A stretch of 64,000 nt of DNA from Talpa occidentalis (lineage: Eukaryota; Chordata; Mammalia; Eulipotyphla; Talpidae). The stretch spans positions 83,548,399 to 83,612,398 of the forward strand of contig NW_023604861.1 in NCBI RefSeq assembly GCF_014898055.3, read 5' to 3'. Position 1 is the stretch's first letter. Each line of letters begins with the position of its first letter. The notes beneath the pieces are model-generated. The model was not told the origin of the DNA, made no database searches, and was given only the letters and a program-made list of their open reading frames with translations. A program made the position numbers and the translations under genes. Below, one piece after another: positions 38,438-50,403 of this stretch.

Positions 38438-39022
38438 AAAAATGGAGCTACCATATGACCCAGCAATTCCACTCCTCGGAATCTACCCGAAGAACACAAA
38501 AACATTAATTCAAAAGGATCCCTGCACCCCTATGTTTATTGCAGCACTATGTACAATAGGTGAGATATGGAAACAACCCAAGTGCCCAAAATAGATGACT
38601 GGATCAAGAAGATGTGGTGTATATATACACAACAGAATACTATTCTGCAATCAAAAGAGATAAACTCATGCCATTTGCAGCAACTTGGATGGAGCTGGAC
38701 GTGATTAAGCTCAGTGAAGTAAGTCAGAAGGAAAGTTTCAGTTATAAGTGGAATGTAGGGGAACCAACTAAGGGATCTGGAAAAAAAATAAACCCAAAAT
38801 TAATAGGCAACTGTAAATCAGAGACATTCTGCAGGGGAGGGGTAGGGAGAGGGATCAAAACAGGGGAGGGAAGAGCACAAGGCACTATGGTGATGATGCA
38901 CAGGAGAATTGGTGGTGGGAATTCTATGAGGACTACACCTGAGAGCAGAAGCCAAATATTGTACAAAAAATAACACTGATATAATATATATATATATTTA
39001 ATTAAAAACAAAACTGTTGGGG

Positions 39023-41600
39023 CCAGATGTCTCTCAGAATAAGTATTTTTTTGAATTTAGAAAGTCAATATGACATTTGTGCCATGTATAATACACTGGC
39101 GGGGCTTGGGGAAGTATTGCATAATACAAAAAATTACTTTTTTATGTGGTGAAAAGTATAAATAGCCACATTAAATGGGACAAAGATGATAGTTTCACAT
39201 CAGGTCAAATTTTGCCATCAAAAAAGTAAAAAAAAAAAATTGGTTTTCAGAGCTTTTTAGATTTCTGAACTGCAGATAAGGAATTTGGAGCTGTACCGCC
39301 AAAGTGCTTTCTAAAATAGCTGTTATCGACTAATCTTTCTACCACTGTTTCTCACCAATATTTTGTAATCAGATCAGGATTTTTTGGCAATTTACATATA
39401 TTCTGTAATTAAAACAGAAAAGAAAATATAGAATAAGGAAGGAGGTATTTAATCTATAGCAGTAATGAAAACATGAAACATCCATCATTATACTAAATAA
39501 GAAAATGTGAAGAATACTAGTGCAGAAAATTTTAAAACCATTAGAATATGTAAGTGTGATGAATAAATGGACATTTTCACCATTATACAGATAGCATTAT
39601 AAAGGTGTCATTTACTGGTAAATTATTTTATAAGTAACAAAATTCCAATCAAAATCACAATGGACTTTCAAAACTTGAAAAAATAATTATAAAATACCCT
39701 GGAAAAAGAAATACCCAAATATTCAGGAACACTTTGAAACAAGATGGCAGAGGCTTAGAAACAGTATGATCATGGAATAAAGGAAGTCCAGAAACAGACT
39801 GAAGGATACATGGAAATGTAAGGTAAATGTCACATCTAAAACTGAACCAGTAATGTTGTGGGTTAGCCATTTTGAAAAAAAGAAAAAGCTGAATCCTGAC
39901 CACATTGTTCACCTCAAGGTAAATTTCAAATTGATGTGTGATTTATGTATCAAATGTGAGAAGAAAACATGGGTTGATATATAATTTTGAAGAGAGGAAA
40001 TCTAAGTATGACATGAAACACACATCATAAAGGAGAAGGCTGATAAATTGAAATGTCAAAAATGAAAAATTCAGTGGACCGTGCCGGTGAGTTATGGTGT
40101 TTCGTGTTGTGTGGTACACACGCTTGAAGAGGTCTGAGCCTGCAATCCAAATATACACAGTGTTGTAAACCAACGTTACTTTGAAAAAGTTAAATTTTAA
40201 AAGATATAAAATATTCCATATGATGAAAAACGTCATTAGGTGAATACTATGGTCTGTCTCCTCAATATTCCTTCTGCCATCCCTGTTTTGTAACTGCCAT
40301 GCAATTAGTTTGAGTTTTACACCTCTTTTCTCCAAATCCCAGGAGTAAGGAGGACTGTTGTAACATACCACAGTAACTCTGTTGCCCTTGCCATAGTCAT
40401 TGGTGCCAGTGACCTTGGCCTAAGCAGGAAACCCAAGGCATAGTCCTGATAAAAAAAGAACAGTATGTGATCCTATATGGGGCTCTAAAAATTCAGGAAT
40501 TATGGGACAAAAAAACTCCTCTTCCAAGAGGACCACTGGAAGCAAGTTTCTGCATAGAGTAGCGTAGAAATGTGAAATATACCTGGAAAAATATTAGCCA
40601 TTTAACGACCAGGAGGGCAGTGAGCTTTAGGATGGCCTCCCCGCACACAGGTTATTTTAGTTGTTGGATGGCATCAACCCTGAATTTTTTGGACTTTCAG
40701 TCAAGAACTTTTCTTTTCTGCATTTAGATTTTTGTTACTTGCAAAACAAAAAGTTCCAAAGGACATAGACCATGAAAAAACTCAAAGACAAGCTGGGAAA
40801 AATATTTGCAATGCAAATGAAAATTTTAAACCCTATAGACAAAGATACTAATCAATATGAAAAAGGAAACAATGGAGGCTGTTTTTTTTTTTTTTTTTAA
40901 AGGCAGAAGCTAAGGACAGCTTCTTCACACAAAAAGAAATGCAAATGACTACAAACAATACAAATAGATGTCTAAGCTCACTATAAATTAATGTAAGTAA
41001 AATTAATGTAAGTAAAACAAGGGAAATAATTTTTTTACTTATAAGACCAGCAAGAATGAAAAATACTGATATTACTTAGGTCTCAGAATGGAGAAATAGA
41101 TCACATTAAATGAGTCTATTTCTATATTGGAGTCTATTTTTTTTTTATATTGGAGAGAGAGTAAATCAGTCATTCTCAAAAGTGATACAAAACTTCTATT
41201 AACATTTACTTTTATAACCTTTAAGTGATCAATTACACTCCTGAAAACTTATGCTATAGAAACACCTAAACAAGAAGACAAATATGTATGCAAACGTCTG
41301 GCGAGATTGTTTCTAAAAGTGAAATACTGGAAACATCTCTAATATTCATCAATTCGGAATTAGTTACATTGAAGGTCCGTTCACGCAATGGAAATACCAA
41401 AGGGTTTCCTAAAGGATGAAGAAACCCTCTGTGTCTAAGATGTTTAAGTGGGGACATGTAATACAGTATGATTATTTTTTGTGAAAAAGTTAATATATAT
41501 GATGTTCTTATTAAAATGACCTGAGAGATTATGTGTGGCAGATGGGATTAGGACTCAGTAGAGGAAGCTCCTGGTCTGTCAGGTACCCCCACATCTACAT
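39023..41600. repeat. AT-rich DNA with ancient L1 remnants
   Basis: An antisense L1-like part lies at about 39250-39400 (CCGCCAAAGTGCTTTCTAAA, CTCACCAATATTTTG). Plus-strand L1-like parts follow at about 39640-39860 (AATTCCAATCAAAATCACAA, AGTCCAGAAACAGAC) and 40780-41070 (AAATATTTGCAATGCAAATG, AATGCAAATGACTACAAACA). The rest is AT-rich with no gene. All pieces are heavily diverged. Confidence 0.5.
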
Positions 41601-44150
41601 GCGTGTGTGTGTGAGCACATATTCACCACCACCGCCGGGCCCACGTCCCGCCATCAGGAATTAACCTGTTCCTTTGGCTTCTCACCTGACTCAATCTGTT
41701 TTCAACCCATTCCTGCTCCATGGCATGACAACAGCGGGTGGCACATGTCAAGAATTCTAAAATAATAATAAAACTGACTAAAAGCTGGCTTGCTTTTTGT
41801 TGCCACCACAATAAATGGCAAGATATTCGATGGCAAGGTATAGCTCCCAGCAAGAAGGCCTGCTCTCACGGCCCCCTCTCAGCAGCCTACAAGTGTGACT
41901 TGTTCTGTCACGAGTGCCTGTGTGCCTTTTGCTGGGCCAGGTTCCGCTGGGACTCGGGCCTACAAGTCATTCCAGCCTTTGTCGAGCGCTTCGTGGAGAG
42001 AAACAGCAGACAAGCACACAGATGCTAGACGTCTTCGGTGTGTCTGGGGCTCCACTACTGTCTGGCCCCTGCCCCAGCAGCCTCTCCTGCTGTTCTGATG
42101 GGCCATTCCACACTCCTCCTACCTCCGTGCCCTCTCCTGCTGCCTTGTACCCCAGGCCTTGCTGTTTTCCCTCACTCTGGAGAGAATAAGAGGGAGACTC
42201 TTTTACACTTTGATCTCACTTTCTCCCATGTCCACCTTTGCCACTCTTCTGCCTCTAGTGTCTAGCTCACCCCTGAGGACTCCCCTGTGCTTCTGAGTGT
42301 TACCTGAAAACTCCTTGCTTGGCTTCCTCCCTAAAACCTCGGAAACATACCTGGAGAGAAAAGTGGACTGGTCACCCAGCACTGGCTATCTTAAAGCCTT
42401 CTGAGCAGCCAGAGGCCCCCGTCTTGTGTCCACGGAAGTGGTGTTTCCCCAGCAGACTTCTCTGGAGAAGAGGTTCACTGGCGAGGGCACTCCATCAGCT
42501 TTAAAAATTAGCACGCCGTGGGACACAAAGAAAGAAAAGCCATCCACTCAGCTGAACCTGAGCCTTGTAACAGAGAGGGGAGTGTGTGGGGAGAACAAGA
42601 GGGAGATCCAATTAATTACCCTTAGAAGCAAAGGTAAAAGTTGAAGATTACGAGACCCATTTACAGGAGGAAATAGACCCATCATTGAGCCCAGAGAATG
42701 GAAGGATTGTTTAGGCCAGAAAAGCGTCTCAATGTTCAGATTCCCCGACTCCTTTTCTGGAGCTTTGGAGAGGAAGGTCATAGCTTGGACTTGGAAGGTA
42801 CACTAACAGTGGGTTCAGACTGGGAGGGGGCTGTTGTCTTGGGTCCAGTTCTTGGCCCACAGCCTGCCCCTCCCGGAGGGAACAGGAGCTTCGATCTCTC
42901 TGGGAGCTGATGTGGGCTGGCTGTGGAAGGGGTGGCCCCTGCGAGAGAGGCCCCTCCATTATCATCACAAGGGCTGATGTCACAGACCCTACAAAGCAGC
43001 TGGGGCACCAAATGCAGAGTAACCCTAACCCCACCAGTGATTGAAACAGATAGAGGGGTAGCTCTCCCACACAATGACCAGGCCCTCACGGTCTGTCCCC
43101 TCCTCCTTGCACTTCCTCAAGAGCCTTTGTCCTTTGGTCCCTGGAGGCCCTCTCATTCCCGGCAAACACTGCCCATTAAAGTCACAACTGAGGCCTCTGG
43201 GGAAATGTTTGGAACTTTCTCTCCCCTTCCCCCCATCTCCCCCAGCTATCCCCTACCCTCCTCTGCCTGCTGAGCAGATAAGAAGTCTAGCTATGAGAAA
43301 AGGAGCAAGCTGTAACTGTTTCACATCTGTCCCTGGTTTTGTTTCTCCCGCTCCCCCAGCACTCAAGGGCTGTTGGCCCCCATGGATAAGGCCTTGAGCT
43401 AGACGCAGTCCCAGTCAGTGCTCAGAAGCTGTGGCAAGTGTCCTGGGGTGAGTGGGGTTCAGTTTGGCTTTGACAGCTTAAGCCCCTGTACTAGACCCCG
43501 TTGTTCTCGTGAGTGCGGGGTCCTCATGCCCTGTGCCAGCATATAACATGGCTTTGGGAGAGAAAGTAGGAATGATGGCTGCAGTGAGTGGTCTTTAGGT
43601 GGGACCTGGGGTCCAGGTGGGTGGCAGAGCGACAGGGTTTAAAAAATTCCCCTGCCAGAAGTACGTGAGGCAGGGAGGGGAGGAAACGGCTCTGAGCTTC
43701 CAGCTTTCCTTCATGGGCAGGTTTGCGTTTCCAAAGGGGTATAGTTATTACGCAGTATTTCAGTCATGAATCTTTCTTAGACATTGATGAGAGCCATGGT
43801 CTTTCTATCCAGAAAGAATGGTTGGATGTAAGCCTACGCACACGAGTGCCCAGGTATACACACATGCATAGACACACAGACACACACACACACTTTCCTC
43901 CAGGATCTCATGAACTCCTGATTGAGAATTCCTAAATTTTAGAAGGAGGTATAAATTGTGGCACCAAAATGAGAGCAGAGAAAGTGCTAGGTGCCGAGGG
44001 GCAGATTTCTGAAGAAGTGGGTCTACCCCGAGCCAGGCAGCCGGCTGTCTGCTTTGAGGGACTTGGACCTCGGCTTCATGCATGGGCGCTAGACGTATGG
44101 CCTGCGCTCAGCCATGAGGGATGCTGTGGAACTGGAGGGGAGGGAGAGCA
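41601..44150. other. mostly unique intergenic DNA, no gene seen
   Basis: A frame at 41738-42028 (96 codons, Cys/Trp-rich) and others here are unrecognised and probably chance. There are short CA/GT tracts at about 41601-41613 and 43859-43891. I see no repeat that I can name. Confidence 0.45.
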
Positions 44151-44159
44151 AGGCTTTAA

Positions 44160-44350
44160 ATAGTGCCATGTGGTGGTTAGATAGTAGTTAAGTATTTTGA
44201 GCATCCGTAGCTTGTTTACACTTCACAACAACCCATAAGCTAGGGACTACTCTGCTTTCACTGATGAGGGCTGCGAGATCTAGGGAGTTAGTTGTTGAAG
44301 GTCATCCAGGTAGGAACTGAAGCCCAGGCCTCTCAGGCATCGATGCCTGG
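44160..44350 (+). repeat. MIR SINE
   Basis: This is a plus-strand MIR with a head (TGTTTACACTTCACAACAAC), a core (CTTTCACTGATGAGGGCTGC), then GAAGGTCATCCAGGTAGGAA and CTGAAGCCCAGGCCTCTCAG. Order and spacing match MIR. Confidence 0.72.
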
Positions 44351-44609
44351 TGGTAGTAGTCAGAATTGTTACTGAAGAAAATCTTTCCAGTCAATTCCCA
44401 TGATTTCTGTGCCAGCCTGTTGGGCGAGCAGTTTGGGCGGCATTACGCCAACATTTCTGGCCTCACCATGCTTCCAGATGTGCCTACCAGATTCTTGACT
44501 ATTCTCCCAGCACATACCAGTTCATGCCAACTTTTCACTGCACCTAAAATATTCCTGTAGCTATCAAAGCTTGAATTTAATTCCTTCTGAGGCATGCTAG
44601 TTACCATCC

Positions 44610-44835
44610 TGCTCTCTCCGAGCTGTCTTCCCTGACCAGACCCGCTCTCCACTAGGCCACAATGCCTGTCCCCCGTCCCCACTGAGCTCTAAAATTTCTC
44701 CCTTTCCCCCAGTCTGGCTTTGTTCTAGTGAACCCTGTATCACATCATCTTACTGGGAGTCTTTTCATGGCAGGACCACAGTTCAACCCATTAGGCCCAA
44801 GTTGCCTAGCCCAGTATTCTGCAAAATCAGGTATT
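44610..44835 (-). repeat. possible L2 fragment
   Basis: CTGTCTTCCCTGACCAGACC, then TCTAAAATTTCTCCCTTTCC, and later GTCTTTTCATGGCAGGACCA resemble the 3' region of mammalian L2. Divergence is high, and strand and limits are uncertain. Confidence 0.4.
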
Positions 44836-45878
44836 TCAAGTTATTCTTCTGGATGATGATACCAGCTAACTGAATATGTAGGAAAGCCTAACCTCGTATT
44901 TTGAGGTGTTTCCAAGGCCACAGCATGGCTCCTTGCCTGGCCTGGCAGGTAGGCTTTCTCTTCCCCACCAGGCTTTTGCCTGTTCTAGTTCTCTGTCCAG
45001 TTGAGGGAGACGCAATGTCTATTTTCCAGTTCATCAACCATAGCTGCATTGTGTAAAAGGGTGGGAAAACAAACAAACAAAAACATGAGACAACGCTGTG
45101 GCTTTTGAAACAGGTACATAGGCTCTCTTGTTTAATAGCAGTTTAAAGAGGAAAATGTACAGGAGAGATAAACATGCTCTTTCAACAGAAGAGGTTTTCC
45201 CCTAACCACGAGACCCATCTGTACCAGTGGCTTTTACTAGTGAGTTTTAAAGAAAAAAGTTCCCTTTAGAGTTAAAAATGGGCTTTTCTAAATTTCCTCC
45301 ATAAATGTGCAACTATTTGTGCAAAATAAAAAGGCCATTTCCAATACATTAGTGGAAAGTAATTGCTAATGCAGGCAAAAAAAAAAAAAAGTCAGTTGAA
45401 GCAATCAGGAGCAGGATCCTGGAAGAAAGGAAGCTCAGGTAGGGGATTTCTGCAAGTCCCAGGGAGTGTGCTCAGGGGCCCTATGAAGGTCATTAGCTTG
45501 GGGGATAATGACCTGGGTCTGGGTCCTGGGTCTGGGACTTGCTGGGCAAACACTTGACAAATGAGCAGTGAAGCTAAGTGGATTTTGAGTTGTGGGAGAC
45601 TGAGGCCTGGTATGTGATAAAAATACTGGGGCACACTCCCTGGAAGCTGGACATTCCCTTTGCCAACAGGGACACTCTGCTGGTTCTAGGTTTGAGGTTC
45701 TGTTCTTCTCACCCCCAACAACTTCATTGAAAGTCCACACAGTGATTTTCCTATGAAGGTTAAAACTATGCAAGTTACTTATATTACTACTGAAACCGAC
45801 TAGGGTCTCAAAGAACTTGGCCGAGGTTTACTCCAACTAGAAGGCCAATATGCTTCCAGCCACCCATGTTTTTGCACT

Positions 45879-48351
45879 TTTATTTAGCCCTTTGGGCACT
45901 TCTGGATGTCTGGTCCTTGAGGCCGGATCTTAAGAATCTGAGGGGCTTTCTACAAGTCCTCTCAAGAGTTGGCCTAGCAATTTGGCCTAGAGACAAAACT
46001 AAAATATCCCACTTCACCAGTCAAAGAAGCTGGACACCGCTGGTCCCTGTTTTGACCATCCCTTGCTCACCAAGAGTGCGTCTCTACAGAAACCCAGTAG
46101 CAGCACGATGGTTTTGTCAGGGAAGACTGAAGGCAGATGGAGAGGGAAGAAGAGGTCTAGCAGAAGGCCCGTCCTCATGTGCCTTGAGCTCGAATAAGCT
46201 TCTGTCCTTAGAAGGTGCAAGGTCTCGTGCACCTCCTGTCCTTCCACCTTGTTCGTGTTCTCCTCCATAGCACAGTCCTTTCAGGGTACTGGTTTGCAAC
46301 CAGATCACAGTGATGATAAGTTTTAAGAGACAAAAGGTTGTGATGTGCTTAAGGTTCTCTCCATCCCCACTGCGAGGTCTCAGTATTCCAAGCTGAAGAG
46401 ATCTTGCTGCAAATTGGGGACTAGTGAGGAAGTGTGTTCGGGGTCCTTCTTAAGCAGTAGGACTCCAGATTAGTGTAATCATTTCTTGATCTTTTTAAAT
46501 AAAGTCAGGCTTTGGGAGAGATGGCATCTTGTGTCTCATTCCCACAGGTCCCTGCCTTCCTTGGCCTCTGAAGTTGTGGAGGCAGCACTCATCCCTGATC
46601 CTCATCCTAAGCCTGTGCCAACCACCTAGCCCTCAGGATGTCCCCAGAAGGCTTCTGCAAGGCAACACACGGCCTGGCCTTTTCAGCCCTGAGGAAACTG
46701 CATGTCTGTGTGCATATTCTCTTTCCCATGGTTTTCAAGTTGAGATAGGATATGGCGGGGAGGGTATAGGGAGTGGGGAATGAAAAAGGAAGCACTGCCC
46801 TCCCCAGAAGCAACTCAGTAGCTGACAAAGGTCATGAAGAATTCTGTTTGATGTGTCTCTCCTCCCACTAATCCAAGCTGGAAATGCCTGTGTGGCTTAT
46901 TTGTCATTGTTTGGTGATGCACAATTATACTATTGCCAGTAGCCAACGTAGCATCTTCCTGAAGTGTCTTAAAGTGCAGGTTCCTGTGACTGACCTCACA
47001 GCAAAGCACTTGCATTAAATCTCAGGAGCCCATCTGGGACAGTGGACACAGCTCCCAAGCTGGCTGGTTCAGGTTCTCTGTGTAAACTATGGAGCTTGGG
47101 GATCAGATTATATACAATCATTCTCAGATGAAGTCAAAAGATGGCTATGGGAGATCTCAAAAGAGGATGGATGCCTTGGGCTTGAGTGAGAAGAGCTTCA
47201 TATCCATGATATGATTTAGTGAGGGATGGTTGGGCCAGAGGCAACAAACCCACTAGCCAAAGTTGGCCTTGTCTACTTTATGGTGTCAGTGGCTCCATCT
47301 CCAGAGACATCCACCTGTGGCTACCTCCACCAACTGCAGAGCTGGTGACATTTCCTTTAGAGATGGAGCCCAGGTGATTTAAAATACAAAGGAACAATCA
47401 ATTCCATGTAACCATCAGGTTTTACCTAAGGGTGAAGTAACAGCCATTTTCTGGTTTCTGGAATCAGATCTACCCCAGTGACACTGCTGGAGGAAACCAA
47501 GTCTGAGACTATTTGCAAAGACCCTTGGAAATTGCTGTTGACCCAAGCTCGGAGCCAAGTGTCCTGAGCATGAAAGGAGGAAATGAGATGAATGGGGAAG
47601 GGATGGAGACTCTGATTCCATTCACACTGGCTTTGAAGATCCAGTAAGACTCCTCCTGGTGTTGGGGCAATCAGCTGTCAGTCACGGTCACCGCTGCATG
47701 CTCAGCTCTATTCTGACCCCGAAAGATCAGCAGGAGGAGCACTGGGTCAGATCTAGGCTAAAGAAACTGCCCTCCTTGGGGGACTGGAGTGAAGCTGTCA
47801 TCTTGCTACAAGCCAATGAGCCAGTGGGCTGAGATGAGGCTCTAGAACTAGGTGGTGGTCTTTTCTAGACTAAACAGTAAAGTTTTACAGGTCCTTTCCA
47901 TGCATCAAGAAGACTCAGCCTTACCTATGTGGTGGATGGGGCACCCAGGAGTAAACAGGATGTACTTTATTAACTTTCTTTATGTGTACTCACCTTTCCT
48001 CCCAGTGCCAAGTACCCATTTTGTTTGGTAGTTCTGACCTAAGTAAGCTCTAGAGCCATGGATGAAATGTGGCCCATCCTGCTGGGCCCATTGGTGAGAC
48101 TTCTCACCATCTCTAGGATATACAGATAACATAGAGTAACTTCCCCTGAGTCCCAGTCTAGCAACATCTCATATACTTGCTTATTCTTGTGCCTCTTTGA
48201 CTATAGGGAAAGGTTATGTGAATACTGTACATAGGTTATTAAAAAAATACATTTGCTCTCTTTGAAGAAGAATGCACAAATGTAGGGCCAGCCAGCCTGG
48301 GTCCAGACTACGGGGCTGCAGTGAGCAGCTTCTGTGGCCTGAGGCCGGCTT
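45879..48351 (-). other. EXOC6B: probable EXOC6B 3' UTR
   Basis: This is the sequence downstream of the EXOC6B stop codon (minus strand). Two AATAAA signals occur on the minus strand, at 47971-47966 (about 0.4 kb after the stop) and 45884-45879 (about 2.5 kb after). The human transcript has a long 3' UTR as I recall, so the distal site is shown as the limit, but either or another site may be used. The region is unique, free of recognisable recent repeats and of moderate composition, consistent with an exon under some constraint. Confidence 0.45.
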
Positions 48352-48478
48352 TCATGAATGGTGGCTGCTGATGAGTCCCCGGAGCTGCTTGGCCACCGTG
48401 TCAATCAATTTCTGCTTGTCTCGCTCATTTTTCCGAAACTGTGCAAACATATTGTTTTTGCGGCTAGTGTCCTTCATC
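48352..48478 (-). CDS. EXOC6B: EXOC6B last coding exon
   Basis: This is the terminal coding exon of EXOC6B, one of two vertebrate Sec15 homologues in the exocyst, the octameric complex that tethers secretory vesicles to the plasma membrane and binds Rab GTPases through Sec15. The coding part is 127 nt: a single G that completes the Lys codon of the previous exon, then MKDTSRKNNMFAQFRKNERD through to ISSHHS and a TGA stop at 48354-48352. A pyrimidine-rich tract and TTTAG acceptor lie just right of 48478. The basic, helical C-terminal tail differs from the EXOC6 ending that I recall, so EXOC6B is the better assignment. The 3' UTR continues to the left. Confidence 0.95.
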
Positions 48479-50386
48479 CTAAACAGGGAAGGAAAAAGAA
48501 AGCACAGTGTTTGAGGAGGCAATGGTGGAAGGAGAACCTGCAGGAGGTAGGATTGCAGAGTATATCTTAACCACAACCGAGAACTGAGAGTTAGAATATT
48601 TCCACCATGAGGCCCATACTTACCTATTATTCAAGAAGCTATCCTGCTGGCAACCACAGCCCTCTCAATTTCTATCACATGGGCAAACACTCAAGACCTG
48701 GCTATGGGGGGCCAACCCCTTCATCGCCCCACCCCACTTAACTCATTCCCTTTGGTGCACCTGTTAGAGGTATCTGGGATATGCTACAGAGAAGCCCCCA
48801 CAAAAATGACTGTCCATATACTCATTATTTGGATCACGCTGAACTCCAGAGATGGCATATTCCCAGAGCACAAATCATGAGCAGCACTGGCGAGTGGTTC
48901 AATCAGCTAGGGAGACCTAACTAGGAAGCGCAGATAAAGAAATCAAGGGCAGGCCAGGGTTGCCACAGAAACCCCCAGGTCTGACTAAGTCATTGTGATC
49001 AAATCCAAAAAAATCCGCCATCCCTGCAGAGGGCCCCAGCCGCTGACATCTGTTAGTGACTGTGAGCCATGGCCCTGCCCTCCGCACACTGGGCCTCCAG
49101 CCCACAGCTAGTTCTAGTGTTAGAGAATTAAGACATTTTCTGTTAGATAAATTCTGTCTGGGGTAGGAGTAAGTGGCCTCACCCCCAGAGAGCTGGGTCA
49201 GTTCTCTGACTCCACAGCTGCCTGCCCTGCATGGAGACCGGTTAGAAGTGGGGAGGCAGAAGGAACCTGACACGGGAGTAAATTGTTCCCAAGTGTACTA
49301 CTTTTTTTTTTTTTTTTTTCCTGTGGTGTGGTCTTTGCAGAGAAGCAGATTAGAAGCCAGTGGGTCAAAAGGCCAGATGGCCCACAAGAGCATTTACATC
49401 CCTGTGGTGAGGAGATTTGGGGCAGCACCACAGCCAATAGCGACAGCCACAAATGAACCGAAACTTCTCTGATCTAAGCTCAGTGACCTTCGGGCTGGAA
49501 TTACTCATCAGACAAACTCAGAGCACTGAATATAAGGTACTACCACCCACATGTGGAGGCCCATGCTTGCAGGGGGGGAAGTAGAAAAGATAACAGAGGT
49601 TGGTTGAAAAGAAAGCACAAGGGGCCTTGAAACTATGGTGTTTACCGTATTTGGTTTCTGACACACGAATTGCATAGTTATGTTTGTAGAATAGGACCTA
49701 GATTTGGACTATTTATTCCTCCCAAAGACTCCTTTTCCGTTGCTGGACATACTATAAATCTAAATAAAAACACCGCAAAACAAAACAAAAAATAAAGAAA
49801 ACACTTCCCACATTTGTAGGACATTTAGTGTAATGTCCTACGTGACCATTAATTTCATGATTTTTGGAAGCAGACCAGAGCCAGCTTTCAGCTACCACAA
49901 GGAAGCTGCTGTAATGAAGGAGAAAGGTACAGAGGGTAGTCTCTGATCCCCACAGGCAAGGATTTCTTGGTCATTAAGTCTTGGAGTTGGGAGTACTCAA
50001 AAGATAAACTCGGATGCCCTGAGGGCTGATGGTGACAAGCTGGTTTGTACTTTGTAATGCTTTAATACCAAAGGAGAGTCCTTCTCACCTCCTACCTGAT
50101 TCTGTAAGCCCTGGATACTTTTCTACTTTGGCAGTGGCCACCTCTCTATGACACCGGGACCTATTCTCTTTCATCAATGCCCCCAGCATTGGAATGCTCC
50201 ACGTCTCATCCTGCTAAGAAACACCAGGTTGAAAGGAGAGTGTGTAAAGCTCTGATGCTAAAGCTGGCTGTGGAGGAAGCAGGAATGGGTCAAGAAAAGG
50301 GACTGCTTCCTATGAGGCTGGGAAGTAAGGATTTTAGTGGGCTGTGTTTGGAAGGAGGCTTTTAAACTCTGCTGATTGCTAGGGTT

Positions 50387-50403
50387 AAGCATATGGCATT
50401 GTT
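50387..50403 (+). repeat. L1 target-site duplication, left copy
   Basis: The 17-bp sequence AAGCATATGGCATTGTT is repeated perfectly at 57048-57064. The bottom-strand cut CTT|AA matches the L1 endonuclease preference. Confidence 0.97.

Larger units (their letters stand above)
34381..38760 (+). pseudogene. L1 ORF2 remnant, interrupted three times
   Basis: It starts with an ATG at 34381 ([17 protein letters not shown], the endonuclease N-terminus), runs through reverse-transcriptase pieces ([24 protein letters not shown]) and ends with the C-terminal Cys-rich part. It is broken by many stops, two SINEs, one deletion and a nested L1 at 38002-38437, across which the sequence rejoins exactly at AAAAATGGAGCTACCA. 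Confidence 0.9.
32826..39008 (+). mobile_element. degraded near-full-length L1 hosting nested SINEs and an L1
   Basis: The whole block is flanked by the perfect 14-bp duplication CAAAACTGTTGGGG (32812-32825 and 39009-39022), so it is one insertion. It contains a GC-richer 5' UTR (32826-33330), ORF1 and ORF2 remnants broken by many stops and shifts, a 3' UTR and an A/TA-rich end. Two SINEs (35505-35784 and 36884-37165) and a younger truncated L1 (38002-38437) inserted into it later. Compared with the intact copy at 50404, about 0.5 kb of ORF2 is missing around the second SINE. Confidence 0.93.

Noticed and set aside
41738..42028. 96-codon Cys/Trp-rich frame
   Set aside because: No recognised family, no splice or promoter context, and several overlapping frames of equal length nearby. 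Probably chance.
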